47,983 bases of DNA from Schoenoplectus triqueter (taxonomy: Eukaryota > Streptophyta > Magnoliopsida > Poales > Cyperaceae), in contig CAXKVV010000504.1 of NCBI GenBank assembly GCA_964058805.1, positions 1 to 47,983 on the forward strand, in the 5' to 3' direction. The notes under the pieces were generated by a model that did no database searches, had not been told where the DNA came from, and worked only from the letters and a program-made list of their open reading frames with translations. Both the position numbers and the translations under genes were made by a program. Below are positions 35,300 through 45,937 of this stretch, piece by piece. Position 1 is the stretch's first letter, and the number at the start of each line of letters is the position of its first letter.

Positions 35300-36373
35300 T
35301 ATATTATAAAGATCGTATGAATTAAATTTGTTCATTAATATTATTAGATAATGTGTAATGATTGAAATACCTATATTTCAATATACGATTGAGATTGTTT
35401 GATTTTAGAAAAGTGACAATTCAAATTTCACTCAAATTCATTTTTTTTCCATTCTGTTTGCTATTTTTTCATACATTTATAGGTCTAAAATAGTTATATA
35501 TCAAATAAATTAAACATTAACTATTGTTAAATTTTATTGTAAAAACTACACATTGTCCAACTAAATTCAAAAAATAAATTATTATGTTTTATACATTGTC
35601 TTTTATTGAATCATGAATTAATTTAATTTTAAAATTTATGAATCTTCATAATTTATTTAGATATAAATTATATTAAGTAAAAGATATCATGTATTTATAG
35701 TAAAATTAGTATTAGATATGAATATTTTTAAAGTTATCCCCACAACGGAAGAATTTCATGTGAGTAATAATAATAAGAACAAAAAGAAGAAAAAATGATC
35801 CAGGGGATGTTGTATGTTAATACATGTCGGTTCACAGCAAAGGTTCATTCCTTTCATCCTATTTCAGTTAATAAATGACATTGTGTTGACTAAATTATGC
35901 CTTTTTAGGCACAATTTAGGCTCCAGGACAATGTTATTGACATTTGTACTTAGTAATCATGCATATACAATTGTTTAGTGCATGTTCATATATAAAAGAA
36001 ATTAATTCCCGATCACTTTCAGCATCCTGCAACATAATCTTAATTGGTTTTTATGATGATAACATCCTATCACGAACATTATTTATTTTTAGAACATGTT
36101 CATACAGACGGCTAGCCTACCACAAGTCCACAACTGGCGACATACGATAACATGATCTTTGTATAACACAATAATTCACGAAACCCAAAACGAGGTTTGA
36201 AAACAAATTAAATTGGTCATCAATCATCACACTCACCAATGTTAATTACCACTAATTCAAGTTTTCAGGTAATTAAATAAATTCCGAATTTTCGTGTTGT
36301 AATTTTTCTTGCACCAAGCTCGATAAAATACACACAAATAAAAAATAATAAAAATGGTAACATGTAATTTATT
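35300..36373. other. Intergenic, no gene seen
   Basis: AT-rich spacer between a hAT element and the minisatellite-core hairpin; no gene or repeat recognised. Confidence 0.5.
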
Positions 36374-36813
36374 CAGTTTTTTTATATAATAATTATAATA
36401 ATTATATTATTAATAAAAATAGTGATAAAAGTAAAATTTTAAATCTACGAATGGTAGTGCGCCACTGCCAGTGGCACAGAGTTAACACGCCACAGCCAAT
36501 GACTTCTTTGCGTAAAATAGTATAAACGCGCCACTGACAGTTACGCATTTGCTTTTGCTCACGATCCATTACCGTTGGATATAATGGATCAACGTTATTA
36601 CTGCCGAAAAACCACCAAAGACGCTGCTGTCAGTTGAGCATTTGCAAAGACGCCACTGACGGTGACGCGTTTACTTAAAGATGCCACCGACAGTAGCACG
36701 TTTGCTCCGCGCCATTACCGGTGACACGCTGCCATTCGTAGATTTTAAATTTTATTTTTATCTCTATTATCATTAATAATATAATTGTTATAATTATTAT
36801 ATACAAAAAATTG
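36374..36813. repeat. Hairpin element with GC-rich minisatellite core (440 bp)
   Basis: AT-rich arms 36374-36459 and 36727-36813 are inverted copies (shared AATTATATTATTAAT, TCTACGAATGG). The core contains some seven degenerate units of about 30 bp close to GACGCCACTGACAGTGACGC followed by GTTTGCTTAAA. Most units contain a CACTGACAGTG-like dyad of their own. No termini with a clear target duplication. Likely a MITE with an amplified core. Confidence 0.72.
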
Positions 36814-36907
36814 TTTATCGGCAACACGTTTTCATTTTTATCCTCTTTTCAATGAACATAATGTCGATTCAAATAGGAGGAAAAGCACAACAAAACTCGC
36901 ACATACT

Positions 36908-37806
36908 TAGGGATAACAATTTAGTCTGCGGTCCGTTGGATCCGCATGGAGCCGTCCCGGCATGACGTCAATCCATTTGGCCCGGTCAATGAACGGGTAG
37001 GGCCGGACCATCCTACGGGCCGGATCGGGTATGGTTTTGGAGTTAGGACCGCCCACCCGGGTCGGAGTAATTGTATATATATATATAATTTATTTATATT
37101 TATATTTATATTTATACTTATATTATATTTATTTATATATATTCTATATCAATATATTCTAAAAATTATGTAGAATTTTAATAAAACACTAATATCATTT
37201 AAATTATATTAAACATTTAGTTATGATATTATTATATGAATATAAGCACTAATATTTTTGAAATTTATAAATGTGAATAATGTAATTCAATAGACACCTT
37301 GATATCTTTTTAGTCATATCTTTTAACTTGAAATCCAATCAATACAAAATTAATTTCTTTAAAACCATGACAACTATATCTATCATTTTTATATTTTAAA
37401 AACAAAACATATAAATCTCAAAAAATCATATTATGAATGTTAGTTGCTGAAAAATTTTAGACCACTGAATACTTTTTTAATCATAACTTTGTATTGAAAA
37501 ATTATATTAGGATAAATAAAAAATTTTAGATTCATAACAATAACATCTACAACTTTTATATTTTAAGTTTTCTCAAATTCATAATCTAAAATGCTCAAAA
37601 AAATATATTTCTCAAACGAATTTAAAAACTGCACTGCATAACGGGTCTGACCGGGCCGGGCCATAAAACTTAGCCCGCAGGTAGGATGGGCTGAGATTTT
37701 CAGGCCCGGAGGTATGGACCGGACATAACGGATATGCGATTTTGATGACCGAATCGGAACACGAGATTGACGTTTTACCCAGCTACCTAGCCCATTGCCA
37801 TCTCTA
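36908..37806. mobile_element. Non-autonomous hAT element (899 bp)
   Basis: The left end TAGGGATAACAATTTAG and the reverse complement of the right end, TAGAGATGGCAATGGGC, are the hAT type common in plants. Flanks CACATACT (36900-36907) and CACATACC (37807-37814) agree at 7 of 8. Subterminal DNA is GC-rich (GGGCCGGACC, GACCGGGCCGGGCC); the middle is AT-rich. Open frames across the GC-rich ends (36946-37173, 37563-37811) are artefacts. Confidence 0.87.
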
Positions 37807-37814
37807 CACATACC

Positions 37815-38218
37815 CTCAAGATCAACTGATCAGTTAATTTGCAAATTATAGTTAGCGACTATTACTTGGGATCATATTATGTTAGCCAAATTTCAACTAA
37901 AAAATTATCTTCCTCATTACAAAATCATGAATCATAACCAAGCTCCAAACATAATCAGATATACGGAGTTTTTAGAAAGGAATATTTATCACAACGCAAC
38001 AGAGTACGGAGTACATTAGACAGCCAAATAACCCAAAAAACTTACATTAAAAAGAAATTACATTTCACCACACAAACACCCAGCAAAATTGTACTGAAAT
38101 AATAAAACACAGCCGATTAGTATTCCTTTACTGTCCTAAATGTTAACTAATAACAAAAATACTCATTCTACTAACAAGAAATAATATAAGTTTTTAATAC
38201 AAAACAACACATTCTGCT
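37815..38218 (-). other. Probable 3' UTR and downstream flank of the CRF gene
   Basis: This is downstream, on the minus strand, of the stop codon at 38219-38221. It is AT-rich with several T/A-rich candidates for a plant poly(A) signal (for example TTATT words near 38098-38105 on the plus strand). The 3' end was not fixed. Confidence 0.4.
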
Positions 38219-39360
38219 TCAGAACACAGCATGGAGGGAATTTAGTGGAAACAAATCATGCAACTCCTCAAAATAGTCATTGTCCTGCCATGTTTCCGGT
38301 CTCGATCCTAAATCCAAACCCCATGACCAATCAGAAGCTGCAGCATCAACCCCTGATGTTTCTTCAAAGAGCAACCTTGGCTCGGACATATCAAGTTCCA
38401 AGAAGTCGTCATAGATTGGCAATTCAAGTTCCTGCAAAAGCTCTTGTGGCAAGTCCATCACCGGAGTTGAATTAGCCTTGCTTTCTTTTGTGGGTTCTAT
38501 TTTTTCTTCAGCAAGAGAGCATGACGACTCCACCTGAAATCAATGTAGTAATGTAGCTTCAGTAACAAAGAAGGTTTCACTGATTCAAGGCTTGGATCTA
38601 CCACAATCACATTCTGAAATGTGTGGTTTCAATGTAGTCATACCAGTACCTTAACGGCTACTGACTGTACCTTTCAAGCTTTTTTTTGAGGAAACCTTTC
38701 AAGCTTGTTGGAAAGGATCAAGAGGTTGGTATCAAGAATTTTATTGGTATCATACCAAATATCAAACACATATGGGCACACCGAGCAAGCATATCCATAG
38801 ATTCCATACCAGCATCAAGTAAATATTGAGGAACATTAATGTACCTTTCTGAGCACTGATGTTGGAGAAGATAAACCCAACTCCTTTGGCAACTCGTCTC
38901 CTGAGCCAGTCTCACAATCAATTGTCTGCACAGGCTCCGGCACAGAAGACCCGGTTGAACCCGTTGGGAAGTTTGTCTGTGCTGTAGGTCCCCTAAGCTG
39001 AATCGCAGCTGAATCATATACCAGAGCTGCCTCCTCAGCCGTCTCGAATGTACCAAGCCAAACCCTTACTCCCCGCAATGGGTCCCGTATTTCAGCAGCA
39101 AACTTTCCCCATGGCCTCCGCCTCACCCCTCTGTACTTCGTACTTCCTACATGCTTTGTCTTGCTCTTTGTTTTATGGATTGGAGCCTTTCTAGGCACTT
39201 TTGAAATGGTTGTGGAGGCCTGGTGTGGGGAGGTGACTGGGAGGTGCCTTACCGCCTTGCCAACACGGCGTTTACAGGAGGGCTCCGGTGATTCAGTGTC
39301 AGATGTATCAGTAGCATCCGGGTCACTCCAAATGATGCGCAAGGTTCGAGGTTTCACCAT
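38219..39360 (-). CDS. AP2/ERF transcription factor with CRF domain (cytokinin response factor type)
   Basis: Two exons on the minus strand, 39360-38845 and 38533-38219; the intron (38844-38534) is GT-AG and in phase 0. Product 276 aa. The start is the first in-frame ATG; the reading frame is open further upstream but without an ATG. Domains in order: CRF domain [20 protein letters not shown] (about 2-21); basic linker [16 protein letters not shown]2/ERF DNA-binding domain, about 75-131, with [19 protein letters not shown] (ERF-type Ala and Asp) and [16 protein letters not shown]; the CRF-family SPTSVL motif (about 165-170, a proposed MAP kinase site) just before the intron; and an acidic, Leu/Trp-rich C-terminus ([24 protein letters not shown]) likely to be an activation region. 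The family acts in the nucleus on GCC-box-like sites, many members downstream of cytokinin signalling. The intron resembles the longer group VI-L branch rather than the mostly intronless classic CRFs, but this is not certain. Confidence 0.93.
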
Positions 39361-40260
39361 TGGGAAGGACAGAGGCGGTGAGTTTACCACCTCTGACGGA
39401 TTTTGATTAAAGGTTGTATGGTAGCAGCCGGGGGGGGGGGGGGGGGGATAAAGGAAGCAGCTTTAATAGAAAGGGATGAGAAAAAAAACGAAACAGCGAA
39501 AGTGGTTGCAGTTAGTAACTACACAACCTAGGAGAGAATCGATCTTGAAATAGGGAGGAGGGAGAGAGAGGGTGTATTAATGGAAGCAATAAAGAGAGAA
39601 TACCAAGAGAACGAAACTAACGGTTCTGGGAATTAGAATAAGAAACAGAGCTCTAGCTTTTTTTTTTTTTTGAAAACTCAGAGCTCTTGCTCTCGCAGTA
39701 TCTCAGATGGATTGGTTGAGAGAGAAAGAGCAAGGAGAATTTGTATTTTCCTTTTGTAGTTGTTCAAAGAGAAATGGAAGGTTTTGGTGGGGTTTTAGAG
39801 AGGTTCTATGGGGATTGGGGAGTGAGCGGAGAAGATTAGATTAGTCTTAGAGATGGGAAGATAAACGGAGAGGAGAGAGAACGTGAAACGGTCGGCATTA
39901 CTTTATAGAAATTCACCCGACAGAGTCAATGGGAACCCACGTCCGATTAGTTTTTAAAATTTACTGCTCAGACCTCAGAGCGCAGTTGCTCACGATCTGT
40001 TTACCCCCCCTGTCTCGCATTTACAAACCCCGCAGAGTCGATTCCCTCTCCAAATCGAATCGCATATATGTAGCGTATTATGAAGCGGGTACGAATACAT
40101 ATGAGGTGACTCGCAATATGAAATTTCATACTTGGGAGGTCTGACGTCGCTGAAGATATATAGAAAAGTGTCTGATCGGCTCTGACCTCCGCACAGTAAA
40201 CAGCATTGTACGCAGCGCGAACCAATGGATAATAAACAATAGTCGACGATCAAATGGCGG
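39361..40260 (-). promoter_or_regulatory. Leader and promoter region of the CRF gene
   Basis: Upstream of the CRF start on the minus strand. It contains an 18-base G run (C18 in the mRNA sense), a T14-type run near 39659-39672, and CT-rich DNA in the sense direction at 39480-39850, typical of plant leaders and core promoters. No intact reading frame joins the CRF protein here. The region 39990-40253 has overlapping open frames in several directions with no recognisable family. Confidence 0.5.
39430..39447 (-). repeat. C18 homopolymer in the CRF leader
   Basis: Eighteen consecutive G's on the plus strand, 70 bases upstream of the CRF start codon, so C18 in the transcript if the leader extends this far. 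Length is likely to vary between alleles or to be uncertain in sequencing. Confidence 0.9.
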
Positions 40261-40415
40261 GAAGTCTCGGCTTTGGAATTGTCATGTTGCTCTGTGGGTT
40301 AACGAAACTGGATACATCCATTTGAGTATCATGATGAATGATGAATTGATGATTCTTTCGGTGAAATATAATAGAGTCAGGGGTTCGCTTTGTAATAAAT
40401 TATAAGGAAGCGGAC

Positions 40416-40664
40416 ATGTCCAGTGACAGGAAACGGAGGGATGATTTACTGGAGAAAAGAGAAAGAGAGGAGGGGAGAGCAGAGTACGGAGGCGGAGTTG
40501 CAGCTGAGGTTACACGAAGTCCGAAGAGAGATGCCGTGCCGTGGTTGGACGATCCCGGATCTTATGCAATCCCTGCTTTTATCGTCTTTCGTGCAGACGA
40601 CACAATTATTATGAGGCATTTCTGTACGGTTGCCGCATTTAAACGCAATTATTATTCAATTTAG
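40416..40664 (+). other. Open frame of 82 codons divergent to the CRF gene, identity unknown
   Basis: ATG 40416 to TAG 40662-40664, beginning MSSDRKRRDDLLEKREREEG and continuing into a less charged half (WLDDPGSYAIPAFIVFRADD). Composition is less AT-rich than the flanks. No family recognised and no splice partner; an alternative frame of 63 codons overlaps. It may be a divergent transcript from the CRF promoter or chance. Confidence 0.2.
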
Positions 40665-40775
40665 TGTAGATTAGCCGAATGATGGGATGACATGACATGC
40701 AAACCAAACCAAGGAATGCCGTGAATTACTATGAAAGAATATCGATCATCTGTTTCAGTCTTTCAGATGAAAATT

Positions 40776-40905
40776 GAAAAAGAATATTACTGATCATGGA
40801 CAAATGATATGTGAAAAAGAATATTACCTATCATGGACAAAAGAATCTTTAATTTCTGTGAATTTTTTTATTTCGTTTCATGGACAAAAGAATCTTTAAT
40901 TTCTG
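40776..40905 (+). repeat. Two overlapping short duplications
   Basis: GAAAAAGAATATTAC...ATCATGGACAAA is repeated with a 37-bp period (40776 and 40813). TCATGGACAAAAGAATCTTT and its continuation into AATTTCTG is repeated with a 47-bp period (40831 and 40878). Confidence 0.8.
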
Positions 40906-43590
40906 AACAACATTCACATTATTATCTTTATTTCAAGAATTAGTGATTAGGACTTTTAATTACTTCTGGAATTATGGTACATTTTAAAGTAATTCAACAC
41001 CATTAAAATTGCTTCATAATGTTGATAATAAGTTTTTCTCTGCATGTGTCGAAGTTCCTGATTACAAGTTTTTAATAATTACAAATTACCGTTCCGTCAC
41101 AAATGACTTGATAATTGAGGAAATTCATTATAAATTTTTAAGTCGTATCACGCAAATGCCAATTTTGTGACGAGTATCAAACTAAAAGAGTTTTTTTTAT
41201 ATGAATAATTATGTTTTGGCTTTGAGCATTATTGGCAATTTCTTGTGCTTCTTAAATTCTTATGCTAGTTAATATCATTGTTTATGGAAGAGATTTATAA
41301 ATAGCGCAAATATACCTAGTATGATTAAACATTACAAACTCGTATTTCCTTACTATACAAGCTTTGCTATTTTGGGGTGGATTTTTCTGAAGTTCAACAA
41401 AATTTATTTCAAATTCATTTCTTATTATTATACTTTCATTATCGGTTAATAGTTATTAAAACTTTAATATTTAAATTCATCTATTTTTTTTATTTTCCAT
41501 TCGAACTTAATAGAATAACAAACATAGACTTTTAAGGTTTACACATATATATATTTTCATACAAAGTTAAAAAATACGAGAATATAAGGGACAAATTTAT
41601 TTATTTATTTATTTTCCTCTTAGAAAAGTTATGAACATTTCCTATTTCAAATATGTCTTATTTCTCAGAGGAAATAATATCATTTAGAATACACGTTCTT
41701 ATCATATTTTTCTTAACTAATTAACTAATAAATAGTTTTAGTGTTCTTTTATAATAAATAAATCATACTAATTGGAATATCCTGAGCTAAAAAAACGCTC
41801 CTCAGTTAAAAAACAAAATTAGATGATTTTAGTTGATTTTATTTGATAATAGAAATAATTTTAGATAACAAAATTAGCTGAACAAAATGATGTGCTTAAT
41901 TGCTCAAAAATATGTTCTGAATAAATAAAATTTTAGTGATTAAAATGTATAAATGAAAATTCAGTAATGGACTCCAAGCGCACCTTACAATAAAAATATA
42001 TAATTTTCAATGTGGTATATGCTTACAGATTCCTTAAATTAGATGGAATTTTTCAAATTAGTGTGATGAATACCTAAAATTTATGATATTTTATACCGAT
42101 TCAAATTCACCAACTCAATATGAATACAACTTGAAAATAATTTTAGTATAAGACTCACATAATAATTCATTGAAAATTGTCGCGTCTTAATGAATCATTT
42201 TGTTTGTAGGCGATGAGAAGCTTTGACTTGTTGACTTCCTTTATTAGTCTGTCTTCTGTATTGTAATATAATATTGACTTCTAGTCTCCTTCACAAATGG
42301 GCAGGATACACCAAAGTTACAAAATACAAATGGTAACAGAAGATCCGGGTTCTTCCTCGTGGAATGGAGCGCGGTCATGTGAGAGACCTCGACCGGACTC
42401 AGTTAGACCGGGTCAAAAATATCCGGTCAAATCCTTGGGTTGTGAACCTTGTCAGAATGCCAGTGCCTGTATAATAAATTCTAATTGGACCAAGCAGTTT
42501 CAATTAAACGTGAACCAGTGAGTGGCAAAAATTGATCACCCTTTTCATGCCAGCAATTTTGACGAATTTAATGCTGAATTTGAAGTTCATATGCGCAGAC
42601 TATTGTTTTAATATGCTCGAGGGTTCATCCACTGGCTGTGCAAACCACAGATTAAGATAAAGTGGAACTCGGTGCACAAGCTTTTGAACAAAGCCTGTGC
42701 TTGCTGATGACGTGGCAAGCAATAAATGGGTACTGCACGAGGGTGTGAAATGGAGTAAAAGGCGAAAGTAGGAAAATGTTCAGCGGATAAAAGCTTACTA
42801 ACGGTCACTGACAGAAAGGCTCCATTTGCTACAGGAAGCTTTTTCTTAGAATTACCATGGCTTTATTTATTCCAGCGTTTAGGATTATTATTATTTTTTT
42901 AATTTTTGTAGGCTTTTCATCTAAATTTCCAATTTGCCTACATCTTTTGAAAATTTTAATTAGGTCTCGGCAAGCAGTTTGATTTTATGGAACCAGCTTG
43001 TGGATTTTTTGGTGTCTAATATCGATGTTAGCTTCTGATCAAGTTTTAATTAGTTATTTTCTTCAACAAATATTTATTTTCTTTCTTAATTGGAGTTAGA
43101 AACATAACATAATTTGTTATATATATCTTAAATGAAAAAGTTTGTTCATAGACCCTAAAATAAGAACACAATTATCAAAAAGCCACAAAAAGAAGCTTCC
43201 AAAAACCCGACCACTATATTTCTTTTTTCTTTTCTTTTGCATTTGCATTTATTACTGGCAGCAGATGCTGGGAAATTGTCATTGTTCAGTTCAGCAACAT
43301 ATTTGCCTTTTTGAAAGACTTTTGCTGTATTTTTTTGGCTCATATGCGCACATCTACATTCATGCAAATTCCAAATGGAAAACTTTTGCTTTTTTTTTTT
43401 GTATTTGCTTAATGACAGTATTTTACATAAATTCCAGTGACAAAATCAAGTAAATTCTCCCTAGAATAAAAAATAAACTTGTCAGCAAACACCATTTGAT
43501 TTTGATTCATATCGCATTACTCAACACGCTCGATCATTCACCTGGACTGAATTTGAACAGATATGCATCCTAGTGCATGATTATCAGATC
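40906..43590. other. Intergenic, no gene seen
   Basis: AT-rich. ATTT repeats occur at 41599-41613. A GC-richer patch at 42340-42440 (GACCTCGACCGGACTC, GACCGGGTC) may be a transposon relic. Open frames at 42297-42521, 42608-42808, 43142-43453 and 43155-43367 show no family. Confidence 0.5.
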
Positions 43591-44413
43591 TTAGATGAAC
43601 AATAAGCATGCCAAATATGCAAAAAGACCCAGAAGGCCGATAAACTTCGGGGTGGTTACATAGGCCCCACTGGCAGCCACAGCATGGCTGCCTTCTTTGA
43701 CATTGATGCTAAGTTTCTGGCCAGCTTCACAGTGTAAACCGATGCTGTCATAGTAGTAATGCATGCCAGGCTCTGTTAGGTTGATAATGCTGGGGCCAAT
43801 AATCCAGCGATTGATGACGTGGCGATCATCACACTTGTCGAAGTCTTCCTTCGTAACTTGCATGATGTTGTAAACTGAGGAATGGAAGAGGAACACTGCC
43901 AATGTAAAAGAAACATGTATTTTAGTGTGTTTATTTTACAGCGCAGTTTTATTGCAGTAATTGCACATTCTTATTGAAGCAACATCATTGGTAACATACA
44001 AGTAATAAATCCTCTGGCATTGTTTCTTGGTTAATTAATTCACTGGTAAAAATACTCATATTTGTACAAATATATTGTGCATCAGTTCTTAACTTTGTAA
44101 TTTTCTTACTGTTAATAGAGATAAGAACTTTAAAAAAAATTACACGCATGAAGAAATATTCAACAATCAGATAATTGTTGAAAAATCCAGTCAATAATTA
44201 ATGAGATCTTATTTAACCAGGTCACTACTCACTCAATTTATCACCAACTGTGAAGTTCTTTTTGGCGGCCCACTCGTCATAGAAAGTTGTATTTGGGGGA
44301 GTATACCATCCCTTGCTTCCTCCAACGATGTGAACAACATGCTGTGGCTGAGCTTTGGACCCCACCAACAGGCAGCTAATGGCTGCCAAGACGAGTAAGA
44401 TATCTTTCGCCAT
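43591..44413 (-). CDS. Phytocyanin / early nodulin-like cell-surface protein without copper ligands
   Basis: Two exons on the minus strand, 44413-44233 and 43895-43591, joined by a GT-AG intron (donor GTGAGT; codon A|TG split). Product 161 aa. Residues 1-22 form a signal peptide (MAKDILLVLAAISCLLVGSK, cleavage near AQ). The plastocyanin-like domain runs from HVVHIVGGSKGWYTPP (25-40) through FTVGDKLMFLFHSSVYNIMQ (54-73), VTKEDFDKC (74-82) to YYYDSIGLHCEAGQKLSINV (107-126). C82 and C116 are placed for the family disulfide. The usual first copper His is Tyr (VYNIM), and the ligand Cys of the FxxC segment is replaced (YYYDS), so copper binding is unlikely, as in early nodulin-like proteins. N-glycosylation sites at 41 (NTT), 53 (NFT) and 99 (NLT). 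The hydrophobic tail from about 143 (KFIGLLGLFAYLACLLFI) fits a GPI-anchor signal. Probably outer plasma membrane; role unknown. Start chosen as the ATG giving the signal peptide. Confidence 0.92.
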
Positions 44414-45780
44414 TTCTCTTATATGATTTCTTTTCCTTTCTGCATCCAAGGCAAAGGGGTGTTGGAGGAGATCAGCGTAAAAGATAAAAAATGCCCCAGA
44501 TAAAAAGATGAGAGAAGAGCACCCATCAATTGTCTCGGTTTTTTCTGTTCCCCAGATTGTGTTTTGTTTTTACTAAATATGGCATTGGTCACTAAATGTC
44601 AGGAATTTATGCGCTCATGAGCACATCAAGCTAGCCTATTTTTGGTTAATATGACATTACGTTTTACCCTTTGAACTTGGATGAGTCAGCATCTTTATTT
44701 GCATTGTTGTTTTTATTTTTTAGTGATTGCATATTTTCCATAGATACAAATATTTTTTTACGGAAATAAATACAAACTTTTATGGAAATACTCCCATTTT
44801 TTTTCATAGATAGAAATATTTTTTTCTGTGGATATATGCACGGAAATAATTCTTTTCATAATTTTTTATTTTATGTAATACATTTATCGTTTATGAAATA
44901 ATTAAAATAGCATTGTCAAACATAATAGAACGGAGCAGTCTTAATACATTATTTTTTTCAAATATATAACTTGAAATTAATTATAATTAAGAAATTTGGA
45001 GCTTAAGTTGCAAAATCAACAACGTTTAATTTTCAAACTTGTTAAGGTTTGTAGTCTCAAAATGTTAAATTTTCAAAAAATATTTAATTTTTAGACTTAA
45101 GCTGGAGTGGAGTTACAGAATTTTGGATTAAGTTATAAATTTTTTTAATAAAACTTCAGCAGAACAATGTTGGATTTTGAATCTCGCTTCCGCTAAGAAA
45201 TTAGTTTATTTTTGCCAGAAGTATGGATGAAACTGGACCATGCAAAAAACGTGAATCAGAACACGTACATAGGAGTGGGTCCTTGGTGGCAGAGAGGGAT
45301 AATTTTTTGTTCTGATCTGAACCGGATCTCAGTAAAGAGAGAACGTAACAATTCCTTTCTCTAATCTAGATGTCTTCTCCAATTCATTTCCCCGCCTATT
45401 TCATTCTCAGCCATAACAATTTTTTTCTTTAACCTAAATGAAATTTTAATCTCCGCCAAAATAAATTGACAATCTGCCAAAAAATTGATAATCCGCCAAA
45501 AAATTTGGAGATGTCACCTGCTTTACTCCAATCTTTTTTTAAGGATCGATTGAATCTCTATTTTCTTTTTAGTTAATCTAGCCATCGTCATCTCCTCACC
45601 TCCTCCATTCTCTAACCAAAACCAAACCCTCCACCTCCTCCATCATCTTCCTCTCCCTTTCTCCCGATCAAGAGATAGATAATATAAGTCAATCAAACAA
45701 CTATTTCTCTAACTTTTCTTTTTTATTATACATTAGTTGTTAAAATGGTTTTACTATGACTTCATTTTCATTATAACTCA
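44414..45780. other. Upstream region of the phytocyanin gene, then intergenic
   Basis: The promoter should lie here on the minus strand; no clear TATA box was fixed. CACGGAAAT-type words repeat at about 44758-44860 (ACGGAAATAAATAC, GCACGGAAATAATTC). From 45330 to 45680 the sequence is CT-rich. No coding region recognised. Confidence 0.45.
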
Positions 45781-45937
45781 CAGGAATATTGATATTACTC
45801 ACAGAAATATTGGCATTACTACAGAACTATTTGCATTACTATAGGAGTATTGACATTACTCACAGAAATATTGGTATTACTATAGAACTTTAATATTTTT
45901 TATAGAAATATTGACATTGCTCATAGAAATAATGACT
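45781..45937 (+). repeat. Degenerate ~21-bp minisatellite, array 1
   Basis: Some seven units close to CAGAAATATTGGCATTACTCA, for example from 45781, 45802, 45822, 45843 and 45862. Units differ by a few bases. A single similar unit lies at about 46147. Confidence 0.8.

Noticed and set aside
36946..37173. 75-codon open frame with GC-rich start
   Set aside because: Covers the GC-rich subterminal repeat of a hAT element and then pure AT repeats.
38245..38475. Plus-strand open frame in the CRF gene
   Set aside because: Antisense to CRF exon 2, which has strong family support.
39361..39390. Upstream in-frame extension of the CRF protein
   Set aside because: The frame is open but has no ATG; the first Met at 39360 directly precedes the CRF domain.
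39161..39406. Plus-strand open frame of 81 codons
   Set aside because: Antisense to CRF exon 1.
44414..44449. N-terminal extension of the phytocyanin
   Set aside because: It would need a TTG start; the ATG at 44413 gives a normal signal peptide.
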